The position numbers and the translations under genes were made by a program. A DNA stretch of 64,000 nt from assembly GCF_002217985.1 (NCBI RefSeq), contig NZ_BCMI01000010.1, forward strand, positions 1 through 64,000. The letters are read 5' to 3'. The notes beneath the pieces were generated by a model. It was not told where the DNA came from, did not search any database, and was given only the letters and a program-made list of their open reading frames with translations. Below are positions 36,695 to 46,027 of this stretch, in pieces. Each line of letters opens with the position of its first letter. Position 1 is the first letter of the stretch. The DNA is from Secundilactobacillus pentosiphilus. Lineage in GTDB: Bacteria > Bacillota > Bacilli > Lactobacillales > Lactobacillaceae.

Positions 36695-38502
36695 TGGAAA
36701 CGATTATTTCAAAACCACGTCAGATCAAAGCAACGACGCGCCGTTTCCTTAAGGACCTTTTGAGGCAAAAATGGCAGTTAATTACCGTGATTATTTGCTT
36801 AACGTTATCAACCGTGTGTACCCTGGCAAGCCCAATGCTGATGGGGCAGGCAATTGATCAAATTGCTACAGGTATTTCACGTGCCGCTAAAACGGGCGCT
36901 CACTTTTCAGTCAGCGTAAAAACACTCGGGACAATTGTGCTTGCACTGTTGGCGGCATACTTATTGAGCGCGCTATTTAGTTATTTTTCGCAGCTTATTT
37001 TAGCCAGTGTTGCCCAACGGCTAACCTTGATGCTGCGAAAACGAATCAGCGATAAATTAAACCGGTTGCCGCTCAACTATTACGATAACCATCAAACGGG
37101 TGACACTTTAAGCCGGGTCACCAACGACTTGGAAAGAATTGCGGACACTTTACAGGAATCGCTGGAACAGGCCTTTACCTCAATCATCATGATTATTGGT
37201 GCTTTTGGGCTAATGTTCATGATCAGTCCTAGTTTGACGCTGATTGCGTTGCTCACCATCATTGCCAGCATTGTGGCCGCGACCATCGTTTCCAGCAAAA
37301 CGAACCGTTACTATGCTGATAATCAAGCGGCTTTGGGGAAATTAAACGCCAACATTGAAGAAGCCTTTACTGGTGATCAAGTCATCAAAGCCTTTAATTT
37401 ACAGCCCGAAGTTATTCAAACAAATAATGAATTGAACGCGCGACTGCAAAAAGCAGCCACTAAAGCACAGTTTGTGACCTATGCCATCAATCCGCTAATT
37501 CGGTTCATGAGCACGTTGGGTTACGTAGTGATTGCCGTACGTGGTGCACTATTAGTTATCGATGGCCGGATCACCATTGGGGACATTCAAGCCGTTTTTC
37601 AATACGTTAATCAAGTGTCAGAGCCAGTAACTGAGCTCGCTTATACGATGAATACGTTGCAAGGGGCGGTGGCTTCGGCGGAACGGGTTTATGAAATTGA
37701 AGACGCACTGGAAGAAAGCGCGGATGATAAAACACCCGTTTCTGTTCACCGTCCAGTAAGCGGGAACGTGGCCTTTAAGCACGTTCGTTTCGGTTACGAG
37801 GAAGGCCAGATTCTGATGCAAGACATTAACTTTACCGCTAAAGTCGGCAGCAAAATCGCCATTGTAGGACCGACTGGTGCAGGGAAAACGACCTTGATTA
37901 ATTTACTGATGCGGTTTTACGAACTCCAGGGCGGCCAAATCACCATTGACGGTGTTGATATTAAAACCATGAGGCGCAGTGAACTGCACAGTTTATTTGG
38001 AATGGTTTTGCAGGAAACCTGGTTATTTAACGGGTCCATCGCTGATAATATCGCCTATGGCAGACCTGACGCTACCTTAGCGGAAATTAAAGCTGCTGCT
38101 AAAGCAGCACGGGTGGATCATTTTATCAATACTTTGTCTCAAGGCTACGATACGATTTTAAACGGTGATCAGACTGCTGTTTCCGTTGGTCAAAAACAAC
38201 TCTTGACGATTGCCAGAACGATTCTGGCAGATCCCAAAATTTTGATTTTGGATGAAGCCACTTCCAGTGTTGATACCAGAACGGAGATTGAAATTCAAAA
38301 AGCAATGGATAAACTGATGCAGGGCAGAACCAGTTTTGTGATTGCCCACCGGCTCTCAACCATCAAAGATGCAGATCTCATTTTAGTGATGAACGAAGGC
38401 ACCATCATCGAACAGGGAACGCATCAAAGCTTGTTGCAACAAAACGGTTTTTATGCTGACCTTTATCGAAGTCAGTTTGCAGTTAAGACAACGGGGGCTT
38501 AG
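36694..38502 (+). CDS. Heterodimeric ABC exporter half, catalytic-site subunit
   Basis: 602 residues. A long N-terminal helix region with a polar loop precedes six membrane helices. The nucleotide-binding domain has Walker A GPTGAGKTT, a divergent signature VSVGQKQLL, Walker B ILILDEATSSVD with the catalytic Glu and IAHRLST with the switch His. The weak signature matches the partner's degenerate Walker B. The gene begins one base before the upstream gene ends (GGAGG inside that gene). Probably a drug or toxic-lipid exporter under MarR control. Confidence 0.92.
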   Translation: METIISKPRQIKATTRRFLKDLLRQKWQLITVIICLTLSTVCTLASPMLMGQAIDQIATGISRAAKTGAHFSVSVKTLGTIVLALLAAYLLSALFSYFSQLILASVAQRLTLMLRKRISDKLNRLPLNYYDNHQTGDTLSRVTNDLERIADTLQESLEQAFTSIIMIIGAFGLMFMISPSLTLIALLTIIASIVAATIVSSKTNRYYADNQAALGKLNANIEEAFTGDQVIKAFNLQPEVIQTNNELNARLQKAATKAQFVTYAINPLIRFMSTLGYVVIAVRGALLVIDGRITIGDIQAVFQYVNQVSEPVTELAYTMNTLQGAVASAERVYEIEDALEESADDKTPVSVHRPVSGNVAFKHVRFGYEEGQILMQDINFTAKVGSKIAIVGPTGAGKTTLINLLMRFYELQGGQITIDGVDIKTMRRSELHSLFGMVLQETWLFNGSIADNIAYGRPDATLAEIKAAAKAARVDHFINTLSQGYDTILNGDQTAVSVGQKQLLTIARTILADPKILILDEATSSVDTRTEIEIQKAMDKLMQGRTSFVIAHRLSTIKDADLILVMNEGTIIEQGTHQSLLQQNGFYADLYRSQFAVKTTGA

Positions 38503-38536
38503 AACCTAATCATTTGGAAGTGAAGGAGTTGGTAGA

Positions 38537-38769
38537 TTGAAAGTGACGATTTTGCTAGTAGAGGACGAGGAGGGCTTAAAGTTCTACATGAAGTCTGAGC
38601 TGGTCGAATTGGTTGAAGAAGTACCACTTCTAATCCATTTCAGATCGATAATTACCTTTAGAAGCCGGTTGAAAGGCAAGCGGATCAAAGCTATGAAAAA
38701 CAGGCAGGTGATTATCGAATGAACAATGCCTATGTTGCCAAAAAATGGCAGCCAGAAATTGTTAAGTAA
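38537..38769 (+). pseudogene. Degraded small gene, unknown family
   Basis: A TTG with a GGAG site opens MKVTILLVEDEEGLKFYMK, but the sequence changes frame about 38640-38665. A second frame then continues with protein-like text (KPVERQADQSYEKQAGDYRM, NNAYVAKKWQPEIVK) to the stop at 38769. Joining them requires at least one frameshift and skipping a stop, so it is a relic of a gene of about 75 codons. The first 20 residues superficially look like a response-regulator start, but the phosphoacceptor block does not follow. It may have belonged to the ABC operon. Confidence 0.5.
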
Positions 38770-38789
38770 CTAGTATTAGGAGGATGAAT

Positions 38790-39416
38790 ATGATTCGGAA
38801 GCTGACAATGAGACCGTTAGAAAGACGTGATGTTGCTAAGCTAGTGACAATTGTTGAACGGGTTTGGGATTTTAGCGGCGACCGTGACATTAAAGAAAAC
38901 CACCGGCTTACTAACGTTTTTTTAAAGGCTTGTTTAGTGCGGCAGAATTATGCACAGGTGGCGTTGTGGAATGACGAGGTCGTTGGCGTTATTCTGGCTG
39001 AAACGAAGTATTTAAAGAAGTGGCAAATTGGTGATTTCTTGAGATTAGGTTTAGCCCAATTACCTTTGTCATTCAGCACTGAAGGGCGACAAAGTTTAAG
39101 TCTGCTCAAAAAGAACCGGGAGATCGATAAGCGGTTGCTGACCAACTTCAATCAACGCGAATACACCGGGGAAATCGTTTTGCTAGTGGTGGACCCAGCC
39201 TACCAGAATCTAGGTATCGGGAGGCAATTGTTAGGATCAGTTGCCAGTCACTGGAAACAGGTTCCCGTATCGCATTATTATCTGTTTGCCGACACGGCTT
39301 GTAATTACCAGTTTTATCAGCTGATGGGCCTAATGGAAGAACGGAAGCTTTTGGTCAGATTTGACCAGCAATTCAAATTGACTTTTTTTCTGTATACCGG
39401 TGAACTGAACAATTGA
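38790..39416 (+). CDS. GNAT family N-acetyltransferase
   Basis: 208 residues from the ATG at 38790, six bases after AGGAGG. The acetyl-CoA binding motif A is IVLLVVDPAYQNLGIGRQLL (Q/R-x2-G-x-G as Q-N-L-G-I-G-R), with motif B in FYQLMGLMEER. The N-terminal MRPLERRDVAKLVTIVERVW is the usual first strand and helix. A roughly 60-residue insert between strands carries basic residues (LKKWQIGDFLRLGLAQL). The acceptor substrate is unknown. Single gene with its own terminator. Confidence 0.88.
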   Translation: MIRKLTMRPLERRDVAKLVTIVERVWDFSGDRDIKENHRLTNVFLKACLVRQNYAQVALWNDEVVGVILAETKYLKKWQIGDFLRLGLAQLPLSFSTEGRQSLSLLKKNREIDKRLLTNFNQREYTGEIVLLVVDPAYQNLGIGRQLLGSVASHWKQVPVSHYYLFADTACNYQFYQLMGLMEERKLLVRFDQQFKLTFFLYTGELNN

Positions 39417-39468
39417 TAGCTTATCGAGACTTTACGTATGTTGTCAATCAACCAAAATACGACTCAGT

Positions 39469-39504
39469 AAAACGGGAAACAAAAGACTAGCAGTTTCCCG
39501 TTTT
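39469..39504 (+). terminator. Terminator after GNAT gene
   Basis: AAAACGGGAAAC/GTTTCCCGTTTT, 12-bp perfect stem with a 12-nt loop. Confidence 0.88.
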
Positions 39505-39608
39505 GATGTGTATAACGGTCTTGCTGTCTCAAAGTAGCAACTTGAACTTTTAAATGAGGTGGTGAGTACTTGTCAGCCATCATCAATGGCGGAGACACGT
39601 TCATTAGG

Positions 39609-39636
39609 TGTGAAGCGCTTTCAAGCTTGCTATAAT
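39609..39636 (+). promoter_or_regulatory. Promoter region of the acetyltransferase, weak cre-like core
   Basis: TATAAT (39631-39636) is a clear -10 element. The palindromic core AAGCGCTT (39613-39620), flanked by TG and TCA, resembles the centre of a catabolite-responsive element but matches only about 10 of 14 consensus positions. CcpA control is a possibility only. Confidence 0.35.
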
Positions 39637-39664
39637 GAAACGTAGAAGACCAGGAGGCGGTTAT

Positions 39665-40273
39665 ATGACCGATGATATGCACAATGGGAACCTTTACTTA
39701 CCAATGGATAAGGCCATCTTAAAAGTCCAAGAAGCGGCTCAAGAACTGCAATACGACTATAATCAAACCCGGCCGAGTGACCACGAAAAGCGTGGCAAGC
39801 TGCTTAAACGGATGTTTGCTGAAATCGGTGAAGAAACTTATATTGAACCGCCACTGCACGCTAATTGGGGCGGTCACTTTATGCATTTTGGCAACCACAT
39901 TTTTGCTAACTATAATTTAACTGCGGTAGATGACACCAGTATCTACGTTGGTGATCACACCATGTTTGGTCCGAACGTGATCTTAGCTTCAGGGACCCAC
40001 CCGGTTTTGCCGGCGTTACGCGAAAAAGAGTACCAGTATAATTTACCGATCAAAATTGGTCGTAATTGCTGGTTAGGTGCCGGCGCAATCGTACTGCCAG
40101 GAGTGACCATTGGCGATAATACGGTGATCGGTGCCGGCAGCGTTGTGACGCAGGATGTGCCGGCAAACGTTGTGGCAGTCGGCAATCCGTGTCGGGTCAT
40201 GCGGGCAATTAATGCACGTGACCAGCAGTATTACGACCGGCAGCGAAAAATTGATTGGTCGAAAATTCAGTAG
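39665..40273 (+). CDS. Maltose/galactoside O-acetyltransferase family
   Basis: 202 residues from the ATG at 39665, after AGGAGG. The N-terminal mac domain (MLKRMFAEIGE-type) is followed by a left-handed beta-helix of hexapeptide repeats: NYNLTAVDDTSIYVGDHTMF, WLGAGAIVLPGVTIGDNTVI and GAGSVVTQDVPANVVAVGNP. Catalytic His117 region ASGTHPV is present. It acetylates sugars with acetyl-CoA, perhaps to detoxify non-metabolised sugars. Single gene. Confidence 0.93.
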   Translation: MTDDMHNGNLYLPMDKAILKVQEAAQELQYDYNQTRPSDHEKRGKLLKRMFAEIGEETYIEPPLHANWGGHFMHFGNHIFANYNLTAVDDTSIYVGDHTMFGPNVILASGTHPVLPALREKEYQYNLPIKIGRNCWLGAGAIVLPGVTIGDNTVIGAGSVVTQDVPANVVAVGNPCRVMRAINARDQQYYDRQRKIDWSKIQ

Positions 40274-40291
40274 GAAGAAACGGGGATACAA

Positions 40292-40324
40292 AAAGACGTT
40301 CAATCGTGTGATTGAACGCCCTTT
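40292..40324. terminator. Bidirectional terminator
   Basis: CGTTCAATC/GATTGAACG with a 4-nt loop, flanked by AAAG and CTTT, between the convergent acetyltransferase and multicopper oxidase genes. Confidence 0.8.
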
Positions 40325-40345
40325 GTATTTTATGAATGCAGCAGA

Positions 40346-41884
40346 TTACATCTTCATACCCATTTTACGGTAGGAATCCATACCGGCCATCCATAAGTCT
40401 TTAGGATCAATGCCGCGTTCTTTGGCAAACGCGTTCATCAAAGTATCCATATCCATTAACTTATATGTTGGCTTAGGTTTGTTTGGATCATAGGTTTGTA
40501 TCTGAGCCATCATGCCGCCATCTTCATGTTCGATAATGTGGCAGTGATACATGTAAACGCCGGGTAAGTCGAAACGGACCAGCACGCGAACGGTTTCGCC
40601 TGGGTTGACACCAACCGTATCCTTAAAGCCGTGTTCGTTTGGATACGGTTCATGGCCATTGCGTGAAATGACCAAAAATTCAGTACCGTGGACGTGGAAG
40701 GGGTGAACCATGCCGGATTCCTTTGAGTTGGCATTGGTAATGTCCCAGTACTGACTTTCACCAATTGGCTGGGTGGCATCGATGCGTTGCATACTGAACT
40801 TTTTATTGTCCATCATGACACTTTCGTCCATGCCGCTCATTACAATCTTACGAATGGGTGTTTTAGGATCAACTTCAGGTTTTTTAATGGCCAGCAGATG
40901 CTCCGGCAAAGTGGTCTTGTCAGGTGCAAACTGATGAATTCTAAATTCAACGATCGGCACATCATCACTAAACAGCGTGACAATTTGGCCTTCATGATAA
41001 CCGGAGAAATCAACTACGATCTCGGCCCGTTCAGCACAGGTGAGCATCAGATGATCCATGTAAACGGGTTCGGGCAACAAGCTGGAATCGCCCGCTACCT
41101 GAGCAAATTTAAGGTTATCGGAGAAGTGCAGGCGCCATTCCCTGCGGTTAGCACCGTCCAGAATGCGGAAGCGAACTTTTTGGGTGGTGACGTCAAAGAA
41201 GGGGTTAACGGTCCCGTTAATGAGGGCAGTTGGGCCTTGAACGCCATCTGGATCGTAGTCAGCATGGTAATCTAATTGATTATCTTCGTGGAAACGACGG
41301 TCTTGAAGAACCAACGGAATATCATCCACACCATAATGATGCGGTAAGGGCAGACTGTTGATGTGGTCATCAGTGACCAGTACCATGGTTGCCAGACCGT
41401 GCCAAACTTGTTCAGCAGTTGATGGGCACGGGTGAGCGTGCAGCCAAGTTGTTGCTGCGGGCTGATTCAAAGTGAAATCGATGTGTTTGGTTTCACCCGG
41501 ATAAACGGGGGCGTGACAGCCACCATCGACGTAGGGACCGGAAACAATTAGTCCGTGCCAGTGGAAAGTGGTCAATTCGGACAGGTGGTTCTCCAAAGCC
41601 ACGTGAATGTGTTTGCCAACTGGGTAGACGATCGTCTGGCCGAGAATACTGGCATTATAGCCCCAGGTTTTTGTTTTTTTACCCGGTAAAATTGGGGTTT
41701 CACCGGTTTGAGCCGTTACTGTGTACCAGATATCAGTATCGGTTTCTTTATCAGGTTTTAATAACGCTGGGATCGCCAACGGTTTTTCGGGTGCATCGGC
41801 AACTTCAAGCGGAACATAACCGCCATCATGAGTATTAAAAGCCGGTTCGTCAAAAAAGTAATTATGATAAATTTCTTCACTCAT
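40346..41884 (-). CDS. Multicopper oxidase (CotA/laccase-like)
   Basis: 512 residues from the ATG at 41884 (MSEEIYHNYFFDEPAFNTHD), eight bases after AGGAG. Three cupredoxin domains. All four copper-binding motifs are present: HWHG, HAH (TTWLHAHPC), HPFHVHG and YHCHIIEHEDGGMM with the type-1 His-Cys-His and axial Met. A Met-rich C-terminus (MDMDTLMNAF ... MAGMDSYRKMGMKM) may help bind copper. There is no signal peptide, as in other lactobacillal members. It oxidises phenols, amines or Cu(I)/Mn(II) with O2. It is divergent from a Met-rich mini-membrane protein. Confidence 0.94.
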   Translation of the reverse strand: MSEEIYHNYFFDEPAFNTHDGGYVPLEVADAPEKPLAIPALLKPDKETDTDIWYTVTAQTGETPILPGKKTKTWGYNASILGQTIVYPVGKHIHVALENHLSELTTFHWHGLIVSGPYVDGGCHAPVYPGETKHIDFTLNQPAATTWLHAHPCPSTAEQVWHGLATMVLVTDDHINSLPLPHHYGVDDIPLVLQDRRFHEDNQLDYHADYDPDGVQGPTALINGTVNPFFDVTTQKVRFRILDGANRREWRLHFSDNLKFAQVAGDSSLLPEPVYMDHLMLTCAERAEIVVDFSGYHEGQIVTLFSDDVPIVEFRIHQFAPDKTTLPEHLLAIKKPEVDPKTPIRKIVMSGMDESVMMDNKKFSMQRIDATQPIGESQYWDITNANSKESGMVHPFHVHGTEFLVISRNGHEPYPNEHGFKDTVGVNPGETVRVLVRFDLPGVYMYHCHIIEHEDGGMMAQIQTYDPNKPKPTYKLMDMDTLMNAFAKERGIDPKDLWMAGMDSYRKMGMKM

Positions 41885-42012
41885 TAAATTTTCTCCTCTC
41901 ATGTTTAGTTCTATTATATACCAGGTATTTTTAAAATTATAATGGTTTTTAAGGAATGCCTAAATAATTTGTATTATAGTAGTATAATAATGAAAGAAAG
42001 AGAGATGATTAG

Positions 42013-42174
42013 ATGAGTTCGATGTCGAAGTGGTTTTTATGGCTATTATTGATTTTAAATGTGATTTTGATCGGTTTCTTGCTTAGTATGAACAACATGG
42101 CTGCCATGTGGATGATGGCTATCATTATGTTGCTTGATTCAATTGGTTCATTGGTCGCTGTTTATCGGCGGTGA
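42013..42174 (+). CDS. Met-rich mini membrane protein
   Basis: A 53-residue ORF below usual length limits. Two hydrophobic helices (FLWLLLILNVILIGFLL and MMAIIMLLDSIGSLVAV) are joined by a Met-rich turn, SMNNMAAMWMM; 9 of 53 residues are Met. An AAGAGAG site precedes the ATG, and a TATAAT lies about 25 bases upstream (41983-41988). It is divergent from the multicopper oxidase with only 128 bases between them. Methionine clusters in membrane turns often bind copper(I); a copper link is inference. Confidence 0.7.
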   Translation: MSSMSKWFLWLLLILNVILIGFLLSMNNMAAMWMMAIIMLLDSIGSLVAVYRR

Positions 42175-42334
42175 AACCGTTCATTTTAAATATAAAATAG
42201 TTAATTTTGGCTAAAAAGAAACTGTGATTTAAGTTGATATCGATAGGGATGCCAGTTGATTTCTTGACTAAGACACAGCCAGAATGTGCTTTAGTTCACG
42301 ACTTGAATACAGTTTTAGCCTGTTTTGCAGTTCA

Positions 42335-42415
42335 GATTCCAGCATATAACACCCAAAAGCACCATCCCGATAAAAACTATCGGAATAGTGCTTTTGGGTG
42401 TTATATGCCGGAATC
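42335..42415. repeat. Long near-perfect inverted repeat
   Basis: Arms of 38 bases (42335-42372 and 42378-42415) match at 35 positions around a 5-base centre, the three differences all being G-U compatible. No T tract follows on either strand. It lies 40 bases beyond the HAD phosphatase stop (minus strand). It is larger than any terminator in the window; it could be a miniature element or an RNA-stabilising hairpin. Confidence 0.88.
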
Positions 42416-42456
42416 TACCGAGTTGAGTTGCAGTCTCTTATAAAATAGTTGCTCAA

Positions 42457-43167
42457 CTAGTAGTTGGTCACGGACATGGCTTGTAACAGTTCGGCCAATT
42501 CACTTGGTGATTCCACTGTTTGATCAGGAATGAAATCAGATTGCGGCATATCTAAATGACGATGGTTAAACCAAAAAGCGTGCCAACCGGCCTGCTTAGC
42601 ACCGACCATATCCTTTTCAAAATTATCACCGATATAAACAACTTCTTTCGGCTGAATGTTCATTTGCCGGTTAAAGTGGGTAAAAATTCTGGGGTCTGGT
42701 TTGCGTAAGCCGACTTCATCAGAGATGACAACATTTTCTTTTTTGACCCAACGTTGAATGTCTAGATGTGATAACTTTTCGGTTTGCGTATTACTTTCAC
42801 CATTAGTGATGACACCTAATTCATAGTGATCCTTCAAAAGGGGTAGTTGTGCCTGAATATCAGCGAATAAACTGATTTTTTCCGCCTCAGCGTGGTAACG
42901 ATCGCAAAAAGCGAGCCAAACCGAGTTCGTCAATGTTGGCAAATCATGTTTGACCAGCACGTCATTCAGACAGCTGAAGACATGGTTCATTGTCAGTGTT
43001 TCTAATTTTGCGACTCGATCATTCATGTGCTTGAAGACCTTAAAAAGGTCTGTCAGCACGTGACCGGAAACCGCGGGGTCGTTCCAGACTGAAAATAGTG
43101 CCTGCTGAAACGGTCGTTGTTGATCATATAGTGTATCGTCAAGATCAAAAACGATAGCTTTGAGCAT
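42457..43167 (-). CDS. HAD superfamily hydrolase (YjjG-like)
   Basis: 236 residues from the ATG at 43167 (MLKAIVFDLDDTLYDQ), after GGAGG; the frame extends 14 codons further without support. HAD motif I DLDDT (Asp8 nucleophile, Asp10), motif II VITNG, Lys in RKPDPRIF and motif IV YIGDNFEKDMVGA. A helical cap sits between motifs I and II. It is closest to YjjG/YfnB-type pyrimidine nucleotidases, but substrate preference cannot be read from sequence. It is divergent from rpsB. Confidence 0.92.
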   Translation of the reverse strand: MLKAIVFDLDDTLYDQQRPFQQALFSVWNDPAVSGHVLTDLFKVFKHMNDRVAKLETLTMNHVFSCLNDVLVKHDLPTLTNSVWLAFCDRYHAEAEKISLFADIQAQLPLLKDHYELGVITNGESNTQTEKLSHLDIQRWVKKENVVISDEVGLRKPDPRIFTHFNRQMNIQPKEVVYIGDNFEKDMVGAKQAGWHAFWFNHRHLDMPQSDFIPDQTVESPSELAELLQAMSVTNY

Positions 43168-43258
43168 AATCGGTTCCTCCTCGAAGTTCTGCGAAGTGTA
43201 GTGTAACATGAATGTAACAATTATTTCAAATATTTTTTATTTTCAAGCCGCCAAAGGG

Positions 43259-43287
43259 TTGCTATAAAAGCCCAATACGGGTATACT
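43259..43287 (+). promoter_or_regulatory. rpsB promoter
   Basis: TTGCTA (43259-43264), 17 bases, TATACT (43282-43287); near-consensus spacing. The transcript would start about 43294. Confidence 0.75.
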
Positions 43288-43293
43288 AGTTTT

Positions 43294-43403
43294 CGGCTGA
43301 TTGCCACAATTCACACTCTGAGCAATATACTGAGCAGTGCTCGCGAGAGTTCTTAGTATAAACGACCTCAGGGGAGGAAAAAAACTTTGATGGAGGCTAT
43401 TTC
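43294..43403 (+). ncRNA. Structured rpsB leader, candidate S2 autoregulation site
   Basis: The ~110-base untranslated leader can form GAGCAGTGCTC and other short stems, with ATACT (43330 region) pairing AGTAT farther on, and ends in two purine-rich sites before the ATG. Ribosomal protein S2 represses its own mRNA through leader structure in several bacteria; whether this leader belongs to that class needs a covariance search. Confidence 0.35.
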
Positions 43404-44168
43404 ATGGCTGTTATTACAATGAAACAATTACTTGAAGCAGGTGTCCACTTTGGTCACCAAACTCGTCGCTGGAACCCAAAGATGAAGAACTACATCTTCA
43501 CTGAACGTAACGGGATCTACATTATCGACTTACAAAAGACGGTTAAATTAATCGACGTTGCCTACAACTTCGTTAAGGATGAAGCATCTAAGGGTGCCGT
43601 AGTGCTTTTCGTTGGTACTAAGAAGCAAGCCCAAGATTCTATTGAAGAAGAAGCTACCCGCGCTGGTCAATTTTACGTTAACCACCGTTGGTTGGGTGGA
43701 ACTTTAACCAACTGGGAAACCATTCAAACCCGTATCAAGCGTTTGAAAGACCTTAAGAAGATGGCTACTGACGGTACTTTTGATCGTCTGCCAAAGAAGG
43801 AAGTTTCTTTACTGAAGAAGTCAACTGACAAGTTGGAACGTTTCTTAGGCGGTATCGAAGATATGCCTAAGTTGCCTGACGTGATGTTTGTTGTCGACCC
43901 TCGTAAGGAACAGATTGCCGTTAAGGAAGCTCAAAAGCTGAACATTCCGATCGTTGCTATGGTTGATACTAACACCGACCCAGACGACGTTGACGTTATC
44001 ATTCCTTCTAACGATGATGCCATTCGTGCCGTTCGCTTGATTACCAGCAAGATGGCGGATGCCGTCATCGAAGGCCGTCAAGGTCAAGACGAAGCCGAAG
44101 TTGCTAAAGCAGATGCTAGCAAAGATGCTGCTGACAGCAAGGACGCTTCAGAAAACGCTGCTGAATAA
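43404..44168 (+). CDS. rpsB: 30S ribosomal protein S2
   Basis: 254 residues. The S2 family is recognised from [27 protein letters not shown] (split here by family alignment: [15 protein letters not shown]), [11 protein letters not shown] and [19 protein letters not shown]. The last 30 residues are an acidic Ala/Asp/Glu/Lys-rich extension ([18 protein letters not shown]), common in lactobacilli. Highly-expressed codon use. First gene of the translation cluster. Confidence 0.98.
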   Translation: MAVITMKQLLEAGVHFGHQTRRWNPKMKNYIFTERNGIYIIDLQKTVKLIDVAYNFVKDEASKGAVVLFVGTKKQAQDSIEEEATRAGQFYVNHRWLGGTLTNWETIQTRIKRLKDLKKMATDGTFDRLPKKEVSLLKKSTDKLERFLGGIEDMPKLPDVMFVVDPRKEQIAVKEAQKLNIPIVAMVDTNTDPDDVDVIIPSNDDAIRAVRLITSKMADAVIEGRQGQDEAEVAKADASKDAADSKDASENAAE

Positions 44169-44194
44169 TATTTGTTAAAAACCATCAGTGCTTA

Positions 44195-44249
44195 GGCTGG
44201 CTTGAAAATGTGGACCCGCGAGGCCTGATTATTTTCGGGCCAGCTTTTT
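44195..44249 (+). terminator. Terminator/attenuator between rpsB and tsf
   Basis: GCTGGC/GCCAGC with inner GAAAAT/ATTTTC pairing and a T5 tail. It probably gives partial read-through, so that S2 and EF-Ts are made in different amounts. Confidence 0.75.
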
Positions 44250-44295
44250 GTGTTGGTGTTATGCGACTCATTTTTAATTATAAGGAGGCCATATA

Positions 44296-45177
44296 ATGGC
44301 AAGCATTACTGCAAAAATGGTTAAAGAACTGCGTGATAAGACTAGCGTTGGTATGATGGACGCAAAGAAAGCCCTTGTTGCTACTGAAGGCGACATGGAC
44401 AAAGCAATCGATTTTCTGCGTGAAAAGGGAATTGCTAAAGCGGAAAAGAAGAGCGGCAACGTGGCTGCTAACGGTTTAGCTCACATTTCTGAAAACGGCA
44501 ACGTGGCTGCAATCGCTGAAGTTAACTCTGAAACTGACTTTGTTGCTTCTAACGATCGGTTTAAAAACTTGGTTAAAACCATCACTGATCTGATTGCTGC
44601 TAACAAACCAGCTGATATGGATGCTGCTTTAGCTTTAAAGAATGCTGATGGCCAATCTATCAAGGACCTGATCATCGAACAGACTCAAGTTACTTCAGAG
44701 CACACCACACTGCGTCGCTTTAAAGTTGTTGAAAAGTCTGATAACGAAGTCTTTGGCGCATACTTGCATAATGGTGGTCAAATTGGTGCTTTAGTCGTTC
44801 TTGATGGTGCTGACGCTAGTGTTGCCAAGAACGTTGCCATGCACGTTGCGGCCATTAACCCAGAATTTACGTCTCGTGAAGAAATTCCTGCCGACCGGTT
44901 GGACCACGAACGGGAAGTTTTGAAGAAGGAAGCATTAAACGAAGGCAAGCCTGAAAAGATCGTTGAAAAAATGGTCGAAGGCCGTCTCCGCAAGTTCCTG
45001 TCTGAAGTCAGCCTTGCTGATCAAGAGTTCATCATGGATTCTGACCAAACGGTTAGTCAATACGTTGCCTCAAAGGGCGGCAAATTGAAGAGCTTTGTTC
45101 GTTATGAAGTCGGTGAAGGTATCGAAGTTGAAAAGAAGAACTTTGAAGATGAAGTAAATAGTCAAATTAACGGCTAA
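44296..45177 (+). CDS. tsf: Elongation factor Ts
   Basis: 293 residues. The N-terminal UBA-like module is [20 protein letters not shown], and the key nucleotide-exchange motif TDFVASND is present, followed by the two core subdomains ([35 protein letters not shown]-type). It recycles EF-Tu-GDP. AAGGAGG precedes the ATG. Confidence 0.97.
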   Translation: MASITAKMVKELRDKTSVGMMDAKKALVATEGDMDKAIDFLREKGIAKAEKKSGNVAANGLAHISENGNVAAIAEVNSETDFVASNDRFKNLVKTITDLIAANKPADMDAALALKNADGQSIKDLIIEQTQVTSEHTTLRRFKVVEKSDNEVFGAYLHNGGQIGALVVLDGADASVAKNVAMHVAAINPEFTSREEIPADRLDHEREVLKKEALNEGKPEKIVEKMVEGRLRKFLSEVSLADQEFIMDSDQTVSQYVASKGGKLKSFVRYEVGEGIEVEKKNFEDEVNSQING

Positions 45178-45193
45178 ACTGACTTTAAAAGGG

Positions 45194-45221
45194 GATGTAC
45201 GTGTGGCGTACATCTTTTTTT
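45194..45221 (+). terminator. Terminator after tsf
   Basis: GATGTACG/CGTACATC hairpin with a 5-nt loop and seven T. It separates tsf from pyrH. Confidence 0.88.
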
Positions 45222-45302
45222 ATGCAATTTAGCCGGGATACGACTGTTGGTCGATACCGGTTTATGATAGAATTACAAAAGGAAACTAATAGGAGGCTCA
45301 TG

Positions 45303-46025
45303 ATGTCGGATTTAAAGTATAAACGCGTCGTTTTGAAGCTGAGTGGTGAAGCTTTGGCAGGCGATCAAGGTTTTGGTATCCACCCACCAGTTATTAGAAC
45401 GGTGGCAAAAGAAGTAAAAGAAGTCTTTGATTTGGGTCTTCAGATCGGGATCGTCGTTGGCGGCGGTAACATGTGGCGAGGCGAATCAGGTGCTCAGATG
45501 GGCATGGAACGCGCGCAAGCCGACTATATCGGCATGCTTGCAACCATCATGAATGGCCTTGCCCTTCAGGATAACCTCGAAGACATCGGTGTGCCGACTC
45601 GGGTTCAAACTTCGATTGAAATGCGGGCTATTGCAGAGCCTTATATTCGGCGGAAGGCAATCCGTCACTTGGAAAAAGACCGGGTCGTTATCTTCGCTGG
45701 TGGCACTGGCAGCCCGTACTTTTCAACTGATACGACCGCGGCTTTACGGGCAGCGGAAATCAATGCTGACGCTATTTTAATGGCTAAAAACGGGGTCGAC
45801 GGTGTTTACTCTGCTGATCCTAACATTGATCCTAAAGCGGTTAAGTTTGATCACTTGACCCACATGGATATTATTAATAAGGGCCTCCATGTCATGGATT
45901 CTACGGCCAGCACATTATCAATGGATAATGATATTCCGCTGGTTGTCTTTAATCTGAATCATCCAGGTAACATTAAGAAGGTTGTTCTTGGTGAAAATAT
46001 CGGGACAACGGTAAGGGGGAAATAG
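45303..46025 (+). CDS. pyrH: UMP kinase
   Basis: 240 residues from the ATG at 45303 ([20 protein letters not shown]), six bases after AGGAGG; the frame is open 36 codons earlier, but that part covers the tsf terminator. Amino-acid-kinase fold: [35 protein letters not shown] and [14 protein letters not shown]. It phosphorylates UMP to UDP as a hexamer regulated by GTP and UTP. It is followed two bases later by frr. Confidence 0.97.
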   Translation: MSDLKYKRVVLKLSGEALAGDQGFGIHPPVIRTVAKEVKEVFDLGLQIGIVVGGGNMWRGESGAQMGMERAQADYIGMLATIMNGLALQDNLEDIGVPTRVQTSIEMRAIAEPYIRRKAIRHLEKDRVVIFAGGTGSPYFSTDTTAALRAAEINADAILMAKNGVDGVYSADPNIDPKAVKFDHLTHMDIINKGLHVMDSTASTLSMDNDIPLVVFNLNHPGNIKKVVLGENIGTTVRGK

Positions 46026-46027
46026 TT

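Noticed and set aside
39609-39624. Catabolite-responsive element before the sugar acetyltransferase
   Set aside because: Only the AAGCGCTT core fits; outer positions are poor, so it is not called as a cre site.
39615-39633. Near-identical GCGCTTTCAAGYTTGCTAT at 39615 and about 56280
   Set aside because: It overlaps different promoter parts at the two loci, so shared regulation is unlikely; probably coincidence.
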